Part shown: in pieces, positions 28,206 to 38,100 of the stretch
Layout of the letters: every line of letters begins with the position of its first letter
How positions within the stretch are numbered: position 1 is the first letter of the stretch
NCBI GenBank assembly: GCA_905233915.1
Contig: CAJOFM010000004.1
Coordinates: 62,001 to 126,000, forward strand
Reading direction: 5' to 3'
DNA length: 64,000 bases
From: an uncultured Muribaculaceae bacterium
GTDB taxonomy: Bacteria; Bacteroidota; Bacteroidia; Bacteroidales; Muribaculaceae
Program-made: the position numbers and the translations under genes
The notes under the pieces: generated by a model
What the model saw: only the letters and a program-made list of their open reading frames with translations
Database searches by the model: none
Told to the model about the DNA's origin: nothing

Positions 28206-29990
28206 TTACATCCTGTCGGGCACCTCGATGCCGAGCAGCGACATGCCACGGCGGATAACGCTGGCAACGGTCTCGCTCAACAGCAAGCGGAAGGCGCGCA
28301 CCTTCTCGTCCTGCTCCCTGAGGATGCTGTAGTCGTGGTAGAACTGGTTGTATTCCTTGGCCAGGTCATAGACGTAGTTGGCGATGAGCGCGGGGCTGTA
28401 ATTGCGGCCAGCATCGGCAACAGCGGCGCTGAAGTCGGCCAACTTCTGGATAAGGACGGTCTCCTTGTCGTTAGGAGCCACGGTACTGATATCCACGGCC
28501 TTATAGTCCTCACCATTCTTGCGCAGCACCGACTGGATGCGGGCATGGGTGTATTGGATGAAGGGGCCCGTGTTGCCGTTGAAGTCGATGGACTCGCTGG
28601 GGTCGAACAGCATGGTCTTCCTCGGATCCACCTTGAGGATGAAATATTTCAAAGCACCCAGGCCAATCATGCGGAGCACCTCGTCGCGCTCGTCCTCGGG
28701 CACGCCCTGCAGGCGTCCAGGCTCGCCGGCCATCTCGGTGGCGGTGGCAATCATCTCGTCCATCAGTTCGTCGGCATCAACCACGGTGCCTTCGCGGGAC
28801 TTCATCTTGCCGTTAGGCAGCTCTACCATGCCATAGGAGAAGTGCACCAGGTCCTTGCCCCACTTGAAGCCCAACTTGTCGAGCAACAGCGAGAGCACCT
28901 GGAAGTGGTAGTTCTGCTCGTTACCCACAACATAGATCATGCGGTCGATGGGATAATCCTTGTAGCGCAACTGTGCGGTGCCGATGTCCTGGGTCATATA
29001 GACCGATGTGCCGTCGCTGCGCAGCAGCAACTTGTTGTCCAAGCCGTCGGGCGTGAGGTCGGCCCACACGCTATTGTCTTCCTTGCGGTAGAAGATGCCC
29101 TTTTCCAGGCCCTCGAGCACGGTATCGCGGCCCACGAGATAGGTATCACTCTCGTAGTAAATCTTGTCGAACGAAACGCCCATGCGGCGGTAGGTCTCGT
29201 CAAAGCCTGCATAAACCCAGCCATTCATTCTCTCCCACAAGGCGCGCACCTCGGGGTCGCCAGCCTCCCAGCGGCGCAGCATGTCGTGCGCCTCCTGGAT
29301 GAGGGGAGCCTGTTTCTCGGCCTCCTCCTGGCTCATGCCCTTCTCGACCAGTTCCTTGACCTCGGCCTTGTAGTGCTTGTCGAATGCCACATAGAAGTCG
29401 CCTATCAGGTGGTCGCCCTTCTTGCCGGTGGACTCGGGCGTGTCGCCGTTGCCCCACTTTTGCCAAGCGAGCATCGACTTGCAGATGTGGATACCGCGGT
29501 CGTTGACGATGTTGGTCTTGACCACCTTGTAGCCGTTGGCCTCCATGATGCACGACAGGCTGTAACCCAGCAGGTTGTTGCGCACATGGCCCAAGTGCAG
29601 CGGCTTGTTGGTGTTGGGTGACGAATACTCAATCATCACCAGCTGGCTGTCATCGGTCACGGGAGTGAAGCCATAGTCTGGCGTCGAGGCCACGTGCTGC
29701 AGCACACCAGTCCAGAACGACGGCTTGATGGTGATATTCAAGAAGCCCTTGATAACGTTGAACTTCTCCACCGCCTCACAATGAGCCACCATGTGCTCGC
29801 CAATCTCCTGGGCAGTAGCCTCGGGCGCCTTGCGGGACGCCTTCAGGAACGGGAACACCACAATTGTCTCGTTGCCCTCAAACTCCTTTTTCGTCGTCTG
29901 GGGAACAATCTTTTCGGCGGGAAAATCCACGCCATACAACTCCTTCACCGCCTGTGCGGTAGCTTGCGCAAGTATAGTATCAATTGACAT
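28206..29990 (-). CDS. argS: Arginyl-tRNA synthetase
   Basis: The enzyme charges tRNA-Arg. The start at 29990 (MSIDTILAQA) has AGGAG eight bases upstream, one of the few clear Shine-Dalgarno sequences here, and yields 594 residues. The N-terminal Add-1 domain (about 1-110) is followed by the class I HIGH motif as HLGH in SSPNTNKPLHLGHVRNN, and the KMSKS-equivalent GKMKSREGTVV. The C-terminal DALR anticodon domain ends in RGMSLLGIEVPDRM. Length is normal. Confidence 0.97.
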   Translation of the reverse strand: MSIDTILAQATAQAVKELYGVDFPAEKIVPQTTKKEFEGNETIVVFPFLKASRKAPEATAQEIGEHMVAHCEAVEKFNVIKGFLNITIKPSFWTGVLQHVASTPDYGFTPVTDDSQLVMIEYSSPNTNKPLHLGHVRNNLLGYSLSCIMEANGYKVVKTNIVNDRGIHICKSMLAWQKWGNGDTPESTGKKGDHLIGDFYVAFDKHYKAEVKELVEKGMSQEEAEKQAPLIQEAHDMLRRWEAGDPEVRALWERMNGWVYAGFDETYRRMGVSFDKIYYESDTYLVGRDTVLEGLEKGIFYRKEDNSVWADLTPDGLDNKLLLRSDGTSVYMTQDIGTAQLRYKDYPIDRMIYVVGNEQNYHFQVLSLLLDKLGFKWGKDLVHFSYGMVELPNGKMKSREGTVVDADELMDEMIATATEMAGEPGRLQGVPEDERDEVLRMIGLGALKYFILKVDPRKTMLFDPSESIDFNGNTGPFIQYTHARIQSVLRKNGEDYKAVDISTVAPNDKETVLIQKLADFSAAVADAGRNYSPALIANYVYDLAKEYNQFYHDYSILREQDEKVRAFRLLLSETVASVIRRGMSLLGIEVPDRM

Positions 29991-30019
29991 AATCACTCCT
30001 TTGTTTTCATTTCAAACTG

Positions 30020-30049
30020 CAAAGATAGTGCAAGTCGAGCGCACAACAA
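30020..30049 (-). promoter_or_regulatory. argS promoter (proximal)
   Basis: The minus strand has TTG (30049-30047), a 19-bp spacer and TATCTTTG (30027-30020). The leader is about 25 bases. Confidence 0.75.
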
Positions 30050-30090
30050 TCAAGTTTACTTGATTTTATGCCGAGACACGGCCTATCTTC

Positions 30091-30111
30091 GCCAATTAAT
30101 TGGCAAAGGTA
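30091..30111 (-). promoter_or_regulatory. Possible distal argS promoter box next to a 14-bp palindrome
   Basis: The minus strand has TACCTTTG (30111-30104) directly followed by the palindrome GCCAATTAATTGGC (30091-30104). Transcription from it would start inside the palindrome and run to argS. No clear -33 was found. Confidence 0.35.
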
Positions 30112-30175
30112 GTAAAAGTTTTTCAGCTTTCAGGCTTTAGGCATCAGGTTTTAGCTGTCATCCAATAATTCAAAA

Positions 30176-30560
30176 GGAAAACTTAGCGGCTTTTATCTTC
30201 AAACAACCGTTACAACGCTGAACAACAAAAACAACCCTATGTTTTAACAACCCGCACCATTCCGCTCAAAGAGCTCCGCCAGGAGCGGCGAGAGCATAGG
30301 CAGGGGTGAAGTGCGAAGCACGGAACCCCTGTGTTCTATAGGTACCACACCCAATAATCAGCCCCATCGGGGCGGCAGCCACTCTGTCGCCCCTGTCGGG
30401 GCTACGTTGGTGGGGAATGTGCCGTTTACAGGAGTTGCGCTTCGCTCCACTCCTGCCTATCATCTGGCCAGCCCTAACGGGCTTTCCCCATAGCACCCCA
30501 ACATAACGCTTAGCGGCTTAGCGTGAGGCAAATGCGGCCACGCCAAGGCGAGGCCCTACA
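30176..30560 (-). repeat. Structured dispersed repeat, copy A
   Basis: This 385-bp element is the reverse complement of copy B at 57986-58366. By eye the two differ by about 12 substitutions and two 2-base indels, so roughly 96% identity. Read on the minus strand it is a chain of short hairpins: GCCCGTTAGGGC, GGAGTGGAGCGAAGCGCAACTCC-type, GCCCCGACAGGGGC, GCCCCGATGGGGC, AGGGG with CCCCT around TGCTTCGCA, and GCTCCTGGCGGAGC. A 76-codon open frame inside (30266-30496) is conserved between copies only because the DNA is. It fills the gap between argS and the AddA-like gene and ends near the latter's stop. Confidence 0.9.
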
Positions 30561-30588
30561 TTGCTGCAGCCTAATTAGATGAATTCGT

Positions 30589-33500
30589 TTAATTTGTGGG
30601 CAGGGGGTGGCCGTGCTCGTCTTGGATGAGGTGGAGGGTGGTGTACCAGAGGCGGCCGGCGATGGGGGCGCCAGGAAAGACGGCGCGCAGGTGGTCGATG
30701 TATTCCTGCAACTTGGGCAGGTTTTTCCTGTCGTTGCGGCGACCGCTCTTGTAGTCGATGACGAGGATGGTGCCGTCGGGGCGGCGGATGATGCGGTCGG
30801 GACGCAGGTTCTCGATGCCGTCATCTTCTGTGGCTTTCCCGTCGTCGGCCTTCTTCTTTTCGGGGTCCACGGCACTGGTGATGGTGCGCTCGCTATAGAC
30901 GCGGTTGGCAGGGTCGAACCAGGCGGCGACAAGACTGTCGTCATCCATGATTGGACCGCGGATGTTGGCATTGATGCGCTGGATACCGCAGATGTCCTCG
31001 GGATCCTCGGTGATGATGCCATGCTTGATTCCCCAAGCGATGACGCGGTCCACGTCGTCACGGTCGCCAATGCGGCTCATGAGGCTATGGAGCCTGAGGC
31101 CTGCCTTGATGCGCGAACTGGAGGCGTTCTCGACCCTGACGCTCAAGTCGGGAGGCAAGGGCATGACAGGATACCGGGTGACGTTGACCCGCTCGCAACC
31201 TCTGTTATCATTGTGGCGGCGTGCCTGTATGTCGTCACGCGACGAGAGCGTCCCGAACTCATAGCAAGAGGGCAATTTGCCGCCCTGACCAGGCATGGGT
31301 GTCATCACCACGGGGGCGAGCAGCGACATGAGTTCGCTCAGGTTTTTGGCCGGCTCCCTCTCATCCAGCGCCTTGGCGGGATTCCAAGACTTGGCGGGTG
31401 GAGCACTGAGGATATGCAGCTCGGTGCGCGGACGCGTGAAGGCCACATAGGTCTTGTTGAGATTGTCGATGAGCAGGTCGGCCTGTTGCTTGCGTACAAA
31501 GTCCTTGGCCTCGCCCACGAGCAAGCCGCACTTGTTGAGCGCCAGGGCCGCCTTCTTGCTGACGTTGAGCAAGGGAGGCAGGAAATCCAAGTTCCACTTG
31601 TCCTCTGGGATGGGCAGCGACCTCAAGGCGTCGGCAAAGGCCTCACGGGGCATCCAGTAAGTGTTCTCCTTGGAGTTGCTGGTGAGGTTCCACGTCGCCT
31701 CGGGGATGATCACGCAATCAAACTCGAGACCCTTGGCCTTGTGGATGGTCATGATATTGATGGCATCACCGCCATCGGTACTGCTCACGGCCAATGAGCC
31801 CTTTTTCTCATCCCAATACTTGAGGAATTCCCTCACGCTGCCGCCATTGCGCTGCGATGCGAATTTCATCACCGCATCCTGGAAGGCGAGCAGGAAAGCC
31901 GTCTCGGCATCCACGTCCGAAGCGCCCCGGGCCTCGTCACGCTTAAAGGCTGCAATAATCGACTCGACGATGCTCACCAGTGTGGTGAGTTCGCCGGGCG
32001 GAGGCAACATCTCGCCAAGCATCTCCTGATAGGATAGCGGCAACTCGTCACCGCTATCCCCATCATCGGGCTTGCTGTCCAGCGACAACGCACTGAGGCA
32101 GGCGTCGAGTTTCTCGCCAATCACGCGCGGATCGCCCGTCGTGTCGGCCGAAACCTCACGGATAAACGTGCTCAAGGCAGCATAGAGCCGCTGGTCGCTC
32201 TCACGCTTGCGCAGAATGCGCCGCTGGATATCATCGGCCGGCATGATATCGTCATCATCAGCGTCGTCCTCGCTCTTGCCGAACTGGGTGACGTCGATGA
32301 AACGCAACATGGCGATGATGCGCCTGATAATCGACGAATTGTTGAGCAGCAGGGACTCTCCAGAGATGATATTGATGCGGCAGTCGGCAGTGGCATGCTT
32401 GTTGTGTTCAAGGATGCACTCGACCACCTTATTGCCAATGGTGTTGGTGTTAACCAGGATGCCCATCTGCCCCCAGTCATAACGCTCGTGCAACTGCAGC
32501 AGATAGGTGGGCAGGACGTCATAAACGTTCACGCCCGACTTCTCAGCACCCAATAGCCTGTCATAGCCACCAAGCATGAGACGGACGTAGCCGGGCACCT
32601 TTTTACCGATATTACCGGGCAGGCCCTGCTCGACGTCGGCATAGGTCTCGGCAACGGTGGGCGTGCCACGGTACTCGCCCAGCATCGCAGCAAAAAGGCT
32701 ATTGTTAAACCTGATGACATTCTCCGAACTGCGATAATTGAAGGAGGTGGGCTCTCCGGGCTTGACCGCCGGGCGGTAAATATCGTTAGCAAAATCGGCA
32801 TCCACACGCTCACGAAAGACCGTGGGGTCGGCATTGCGGAAACGGTAAATCGACTGCTTGGCATCGCCAATGAGCATATTGAAGTTGCCTCCTGCCAGGC
32901 TCTCGCGCAGCAAGCCACGGAAGTTCTCGTATTGCTTGGTGCTGGTGTCCTGGAACTCGTCTATCATGAAGTGGGCAATGGCTGTTCCCACTCGCTCATA
33001 GACAAATTCAGAGCCGCTCTCGAGCACAGTGCCGATGAGCTGATTAGTGTCGCCGATGAGGATGGAATTGGTCTCGTGGCGATAGCGTTCCAGGAAGATG
33101 TCAATCATCGCCAGCATGCCCAAGAGCCCCAGGTTGTTGTTGATGTGAGCCAGGAAGTCGGCACTGAGCTTATACTTGAAATACTCGGTCACGAGGTGAT
33201 GCAGGCGGTCGATGACGTCATCACTTGGGAGGCCCGCACCCTTGAACTGCTTGCAGATTTTAGCCCTGTCGGCAGCCATTAATGTGTCGGACAAGGGAGC
33301 CTGGACATCGTCTTGCTTGAGCCATGAGGCGAACGACATATTACCGTTCAAGCCCTGGCGCAGTGGCTCCAACATGGGGCGCAATTCCTCAAGCGCGGCG
33401 GCGGCAGGTGTCTCACAGGCCTCCAAGGCCTCGTTGACAAACTTCATGAAGTCGCGGATGGTCGAGAAGTCGCTCTGGAATTCACCATTCTCATCGGTGT

Positions 33501-34206
33501 GGCCCAGATAGTCACGCACATCCTGCATCCTGCCACGGAAGGCCTCGGAATTAATCTTCTTGGCGAACTCCGTCAGGTCACCCGCGTCGTCAAAGAAGCG
33601 CCACTGCTTCTTCTCGTCACGACGGCCATGCAACAGGTGTCGCTGATACTCCTTGACCCAGTTGTCCACCTGGGTGGGCTTGTCGGCCCGGCCGAGCGAG
33701 AGCAGGAAATCGTGTACCGCCACGCGCACGGCATAGTCCTCCTCGAGCTGGATATCGTAGTTGAAGTCACGGTCAAGTTCCCTGGCAAAGTTGCGCAGGA
33801 TGGTCTGGAAAAATGAGTCGATTGTGCTCACATTGAAGTTACTGTAGTCAAACAGCAACTCGTTCAACGCTTGCCGGGCCAGGAACCTCACCTCGTTCTC
33901 GCCGAGTCGCGCCTCCTTCATAAAGCCCTCCAGATAGTCGCTCTCCTCGCCATGCGACAAGAGGTAAAGTTCCTTGACGATGCGGTCCTTCATCTCGTCG
34001 GTGGCCTTATTGGTAAAGGTGATGGCCAACAACAGGCGGTGGGCGTTGAGGATGCGGTCATCACCCTTAACGCGCCGTGGCTTCAAGCGGCCCTGCTCGT
34101 TGGTCGCAAACAGCAAGTGTTTAATATACTGCAGGGCCAGGTTATAGGTCTTTCCCGACCCAGCCGAGGCCTTCATGACCAGCATGTTGCGGTTCTCGTT
34201 GTTCAT
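30589..34206 (-). CDS. AddA/RecB-like UvrD-family helicase-nuclease
   Basis: This protein unwinds and processes DNA double-strand breaks for recombination. I prefer the ATG at 34206 (MNNENRNMLVMKASAGSGKT), which has GGGAGA upstream; another ATG lies four codons earlier. The product has 1205 residues. Walker A ASAGSGKT is near residue 13, FMIDEFQDTS (motif II) around 410, and IMTIHKAKGLEFDCVIIP marks the C-terminal helicase motifs. The PD-(D/E)xK nuclease signature LVIDYKSGRRND lies about 60 residues from the end. No AddB-type partner gene is adjacent in this window; repeat copy A lies directly downstream instead. Confidence 0.88.
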   Translation of the reverse strand: MNNENRNMLVMKASAGSGKTYNLALQYIKHLLFATNEQGRLKPRRVKGDDRILNAHRLLLAITFTNKATDEMKDRIVKELYLLSHGEESDYLEGFMKEARLGENEVRFLARQALNELLFDYSNFNVSTIDSFFQTILRNFARELDRDFNYDIQLEEDYAVRVAVHDFLLSLGRADKPTQVDNWVKEYQRHLLHGRRDEKKQWRFFDDAGDLTEFAKKINSEAFRGRMQDVRDYLGHTDENGEFQSDFSTIRDFMKFVNEALEACETPAAAALEELRPMLEPLRQGLNGNMSFASWLKQDDVQAPLSDTLMAADRAKICKQFKGAGLPSDDVIDRLHHLVTEYFKYKLSADFLAHINNNLGLLGMLAMIDIFLERYRHETNSILIGDTNQLIGTVLESGSEFVYERVGTAIAHFMIDEFQDTSTKQYENFRGLLRESLAGGNFNMLIGDAKQSIYRFRNADPTVFRERVDADFANDIYRPAVKPGEPTSFNYRSSENVIRFNNSLFAAMLGEYRGTPTVAETYADVEQGLPGNIGKKVPGYVRLMLGGYDRLLGAEKSGVNVYDVLPTYLLQLHERYDWGQMGILVNTNTIGNKVVECILEHNKHATADCRINIISGESLLLNNSSIIRRIIAMLRFIDVTQFGKSEDDADDDDIMPADDIQRRILRKRESDQRLYAALSTFIREVSADTTGDPRVIGEKLDACLSALSLDSKPDDGDSGDELPLSYQEMLGEMLPPPGELTTLVSIVESIIAAFKRDEARGASDVDAETAFLLAFQDAVMKFASQRNGGSVREFLKYWDEKKGSLAVSSTDGGDAINIMTIHKAKGLEFDCVIIPEATWNLTSNSKENTYWMPREAFADALRSLPIPEDKWNLDFLPPLLNVSKKAALALNKCGLLVGEAKDFVRKQQADLLIDNLNKTYVAFTRPRTELHILSAPPAKSWNPAKALDEREPAKNLSELMSLLAPVVMTPMPGQGGKLPSCYEFGTLSSRDDIQARRHNDNRGCERVNVTRYPVMPLPPDLSVRVENASSSRIKAGLRLHSLMSRIGDRDDVDRVIAWGIKHGIITEDPEDICGIQRINANIRGPIMDDDSLVAAWFDPANRVYSERTITSAVDPEKKKADDGKATEDDGIENLRPDRIIRRPDGTILVIDYKSGRRNDRKNLPKLQEYIDHLRAVFPGAPIAGRLWYTTLHLIQDEHGHPLPTN

Positions 34207-34227
34207 TGTGTCTCCCATGATGATATA

Positions 34228-34587
34228 TCAGATGATGCGAGCCTTGAAGCCCATCTCGTTAAGTTGTTTCAATACACGGTCACGGAAATCCCCCTGGATG
34301 AGGATCTCGCCGCCACGGGCACTGCCGCCCACACCGAGCTTGCTCTTCAGGGCCGATGCTACCTGCTTGAGCGCCTCGTCGTCACAGGTGAAGCCCGTGA
34401 TGATGGTGGCCTGCTTGCCTGCCCTACCCTTCCGCTCCAGGATGATGTCGAGACGTGTCTTGCCCTGCTGCTGCAAGGCATCGCCCTTGTCTTCGGTGGC
34501 AGGGGCTTGGTCGGTATCGGGTGTTTGCTCGTTGGCGGGCACGTTGAAGGCTTTGCCCAGCGCCTCTTTCCAGTCGATGTTATTCAT
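34228..34587 (-). CDS. SUI1/eIF1-family translation initiation factor
   Basis: The 119-residue protein has a variable, probably disordered N-terminus (residues 1-45). An SUI1 domain follows: [40 protein letters not shown] and [19 protein letters not shown]. Bacterial members (YciH type) are thought to influence start-codon selection, but the role is not settled. It is 21 bases upstream of the AddA-like gene on the same strand and probably cotranscribed. A -7 box lies about 50 bases upstream. Confidence 0.92.
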   Translation of the reverse strand: MNNIDWKEALGKAFNVPANEQTPDTDQAPATEDKGDALQQQGKTRLDIILERKGRAGKQATIITGFTCDDEALKQVASALKSKLGVGGSARGGEILIQGDFRDRVLKQLNEMGFKARII

Positions 34588-34636
34588 AGCAGGAAAAATT
34601 TTCAGTCAACATTAAACTTTCCAGTCTCACTAACAT

Positions 34637-34644
34637 CAAAGGTA
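34637..34644 (-). promoter_or_regulatory. -7 box for the SUI1-addA-like transcript
   Basis: The minus strand reads TACCTTTG about 50 bases upstream of the SUI1-family ATG. A well-spaced -33 was not found. Confidence 0.55.
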
Positions 34645-34739
34645 CAAAAAAATAGCGACAACATCACTAACGAATCAAAAAAAACAACGTCAACCGAAGA
34701 AAAAATGCCGAAAATGGTTTTTTAATCAAATAAAAGCAG

Positions 34740-34747
34740 TACTTTTG
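34740..34747 (+). promoter_or_regulatory. -7 box of the ferredoxin gene
   Basis: TACTTTTG followed by C matches TAnnTTTG. A GTTT at 34717-34720 lies 19 bp upstream as a weak -33. The leader is about 50 bases. Confidence 0.6.
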
Positions 34748-34800
34748 CTGCACTGTTTACATTTACATTATTATTAATTCACTTTAATACTACACGAAAA

Positions 34801-34971
34801 ATGGCTTATGTAATTTCTGACAGCTGCGTGGCATGTGGAACTTGCCAGTCAGTATGCCCCGCCGACGCAATCAAGGAAGGCGACATCTATTCGATCGATC
34901 CCGACACCTGCTTGGACTGCGGTACTTGTGCAGATGCTTGCCCCACTGGCGCAATTGCTCCCGGCGAGTAA
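34801..34971 (+). CDS. Small 2[4Fe-4S] ferredoxin
   Basis: The 56-residue protein begins MAYVISDSCVACGTCQSVCP. It has two complete cluster-binding motifs, CVACGTCQSVCP and CLDCGTCADACP, each C-x2-C-x2-C-x3-C-P, near residues 9-20 and 37-48. It should carry electrons between cytoplasmic oxidoreductases at low potential. The size and symmetry are those of clostridial-type ferredoxins. The gene is monocistronic, with its own -7 box and two hairpins downstream. Confidence 0.96.
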   Translation: MAYVISDSCVACGTCQSVCPADAIKEGDIYSIDPDTCLDCGTCADACPTGAIAPGE

Positions 34972-34984
34972 ATTATTATCAAAT

Positions 34985-35029
34985 ACAGTTATTGCGGCTA
35001 CTCCCATCGCGGTGTGGTCGCAATACTGT
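34985..35029 (+). terminator. Ferredoxin gene terminator
   Basis: ACAGT and ATTGCG (34985-34989 and 34991-34996) pair with CGCAAT and ACTGT (35019-35029), with one bulged T. TTTTA follows. Confidence 0.7.
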
Positions 35030-35065
35030 TTTATGACGGTTGATTGATCCCGTTCACCAATACGA

Positions 35066-35099
35066 CACGCGGGAGGGCCATGCCAGGCTCTCCCGCGTG
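35066..35099. terminator. Bidirectional hairpin between ferredoxin and porU-like genes
   Basis: A perfect 10-bp stem, CACGCGGGAG (35066-35075) with CTCCCGCGTG (35090-35099), has additional inner GCC/GGC pairing. It lies between converging genes. Confidence 0.85.
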
Positions 35100-35124
35100 A
35101 TTTATTGTCAATCGTTATGCGCTA

Positions 35125-38100
35125 TCAGTTGGCCTGAGCCACCTTGAGCGGGTCGAGAACGATGAGCTTGTTGATTGACGTGCCACCGTGGTTGGTGCCG
35201 TCATTGTAGGTGCCGAAGTAGCGGTAGAGGCCTGCGGGCACCTTATTGCCGTTCATGTCCTTCATGTCCCAAGTCACGGGGAAGCTGTTAGTGGTGGTCT
35301 TCCACATGAGCTTACCGGTAGCGTCGGTAACGCGAACGATCACCTCGGGCGTTTGCGACAGGTTGGTCTCCAAGTCGAAGTTAACCTCACGGTCGAGGTA
35401 AGCGGGCAGTGCGTCGGCCACGAGTTCAGCCTGGCCTACCTGACCCACCATAAAGGTGATGGTGCGGGTCGTGCAGTTGCCCACCATGTCATATACAGTG
35501 TAGGTGATGGTGTGCAGACCGTCGGACAGGTTATTCAACGGGAACTCGATATTGATGACCTTGCCATCCTCGCCGGTTGTGGCATAGCAGGTCACATCGC
35601 CATAGGAGCTCTTGCCCTCATCGAGGACGAGCGTCATGGTGTTGTCAACGGCATTGGGCTGAACGTTGATGCCCTCGTTATCTGAAGCGGTGATGTAGAG
35701 CATCGAACTGCTACCAACCACGTTACCGGCAGCAAAGCCGTTCTCATCGTTGATATACATTGCTTCAACAACAGGAGCCTGGTTATCGGTGATGGCAGCG
35801 CTCTCGTCATAGGGCAACATCGTGATCTTGTGGGTTAAACCGTTTACCATGCGGTCGGTGTTATCCTTGTGGGCATAAACCCTGAGCAGGACATCCTCGT
35901 TTTTGGCCTGGGGCGCCTTGGGAACAATCATCGTACCCGTGAACTGTCCGTTCACAACACGGCCAGTAACCTCGGCCAGTTTCTCGCGCGGGGTATAGAT
36001 ATCGCGGGTCGTGCTATTGCCACCAATGGTGAACGACAAGGTAGTATAATAGGATTGCCTGTCATAGAGGGTCACCGTGGCATCGCCATTGAAGCTGGTA
36101 TCCAAGTTACCGTCGGCATCCACTACCTGGGCCTTGATATCAAACTTGCAGAGCGGGCTCACCTGAGCCATGGCTGATTCAGCGGTTACATCGGTGCCAT
36201 TGACCTCGGTGATGTTGAACAAGGACAGCGGATAGTTCACCTTGATGGCAGGGTCACCCAAGAGGAAGAGCGACAACTTGTTGGTGTTAGCGGCAGCAAA
36301 ACCTACCTTGCTGGCCTTGTAGGCCTCACCCAGGGTGGGCATGTATCCCTTGGCCTCATAGCTGAAGAAGCCCTTTAACAGGAAGCGGTTCCACATATCG
36401 TTATCGGTGGCATAAACCATGCGTGACGATGTGAACAATGCGATAGCACCGCCATCGCGCTTGTGGAACATGAGCTCGGCAATGCCTCGTGAGTCACCGT
36501 CATAGTGGGCAACATCGCAGCAAGCCGTTGACATAATGGGCAGATGGGGATAGGAGGTGCGCACAACGTCACCGGTTACCCACATGTGGGCACCCTTGGT
36601 GAAAGCGATGGGACCAGCATGGCCAACATAGGTAGCAAAGTACTGACCATCCTTAAAGAGGTTGCTCATGCGTTGTTTACCCTCGATAGCGGTTTTACGC
36701 TTATAGTCGGTCTGGTTAGGCTCGGTGTTGGAACGGGCATACTGGGTAGCATACACCGTGTTGGGATGCATGCCGGTGCCGAGTTCGTTATCAATCATGT
36801 TGGTGTAGCCCTGACCCTGGAACATGTACATACCGGCATCCTGGTCGTCACTGATGACCATGGTGTTGTTGCGCCATACGCCGTAGTCGGGGTTAGCATA
36901 ATATTCCACGAGTTTGTCCACGTCGCTCTTGGCCTCTTCCAGGTCACCGCAAGTGATACGGCCGACACCGATGCTGAGCCTTGCGCTGGAGACATCGGAA
37001 CCCGAGTTATCCTCAAGGAAGCCGAAGAAGTCGTCGGTGGTGACTGAAGAAGCCTCATAGTTACTGTTGTCGCTCTGGTAGGTGAGCAGGTTGCCCGGGT
37101 GCTGACCCTGGAGCTCACGGTTGTCGAACGAACCCGTACCGAACAACAGCAGGTTCTTGAACTTGGTGTTGTCACGATCATACAGCATCTTGCACAGGAG
37201 ACGATAGGCCATACCGTCACGGGTGCCGCTGGAGAACTCGTTGAAGATCTCATGCTGGTCAACGACTGCCACACTGATGCCGTCAACTGCGGTGTGGAGG
37301 TCAGCAACACGCTGTGCCTGCTCGTGGAACATCTTATCGGTGATGATAAGCAACTCTGGAACGGGCATAGCATGGAGGTTCTGGTTGGCAACAGGCTCAA
37401 ATGAGGAAATCTTCTTCAACGACTTGGTGGGATCAAATGCCACATACTGTGAAGTCACAGCGCCCACCGAGAAGAATGCCAAGCCCTCACCGGTCTCATC
37501 GTTGTAGCTCTGGGTGGTCACCAGCTGGGGAGCATTGGTATTGTTGATGGACCAAACCACGGTGTTGGGCGAAGCATTGGGCAACATGAAGCGCTCATTA
37601 CCCCTTGTCATGGTATAAGCCATCAGGAACTGGTTGTGCTCACCCTCTTGAATGATATTGTAACGGTTATAGGTGATGATCACATAGTCCAGACGTGAAA
37701 TCGTTGCGGTTCCAGCCGAAGTCGTGAACTTCAAATAGGGCTCAAACTGGCCCGTTGCTGAAGGATGGGTCAACTTGACGCGTCCATACGGGGAAGCATA
37801 GTTATAATAGACATTGAGGCTGGGCTTGTAGATGCGCGACGACGAGAGCGTGTAGGATGTAGTGTCGACCGCACCGCCACTGTGAAGGACACCGGTCACA
37901 TAGGTAACCTCATCGGCAGCGGCTGCGATACACGTCTGCACGACCACCGTACTGTCGGCAATGCCAGGCAGTTCATAATCGATGAACAACTTCTCGGTCG
38001 AGAAGTCCTCACCCAGCATCTCCTTACCGGAACTGCTGATGGTCACCTGCTCATTCTCATGCATGAAGTAGTTGAGACTGGAGGGCTTGTCAATGTAATT

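Noticed and set aside
27609..29621. A very long open frame (670 codons) on the plus strand opposite argS and part of the BI-1 gene
   Set aside because: It is the antisense of two firmly identified genes, its product shows no family features and is rich in His, Leu and Val as expected from reversed codons in GC-rich coding DNA.
30266..30496. Short open frame inside repeat copy A (and its counterpart 58048-58305 in copy B) as a conserved small protein gene
   Set aside because: The two translations match because the whole DNA element matches, including non-coding flanks. The frame runs through back-to-back hairpins and has no promoter of its own that I can see. I treat it as part of the repeat, though translation cannot be excluded.
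30176..30560. Repeat A/B considered as an insertion sequence
   Set aside because: It has no transposase frame, no terminal inverted repeats at the borders, and no target duplication at copy A.
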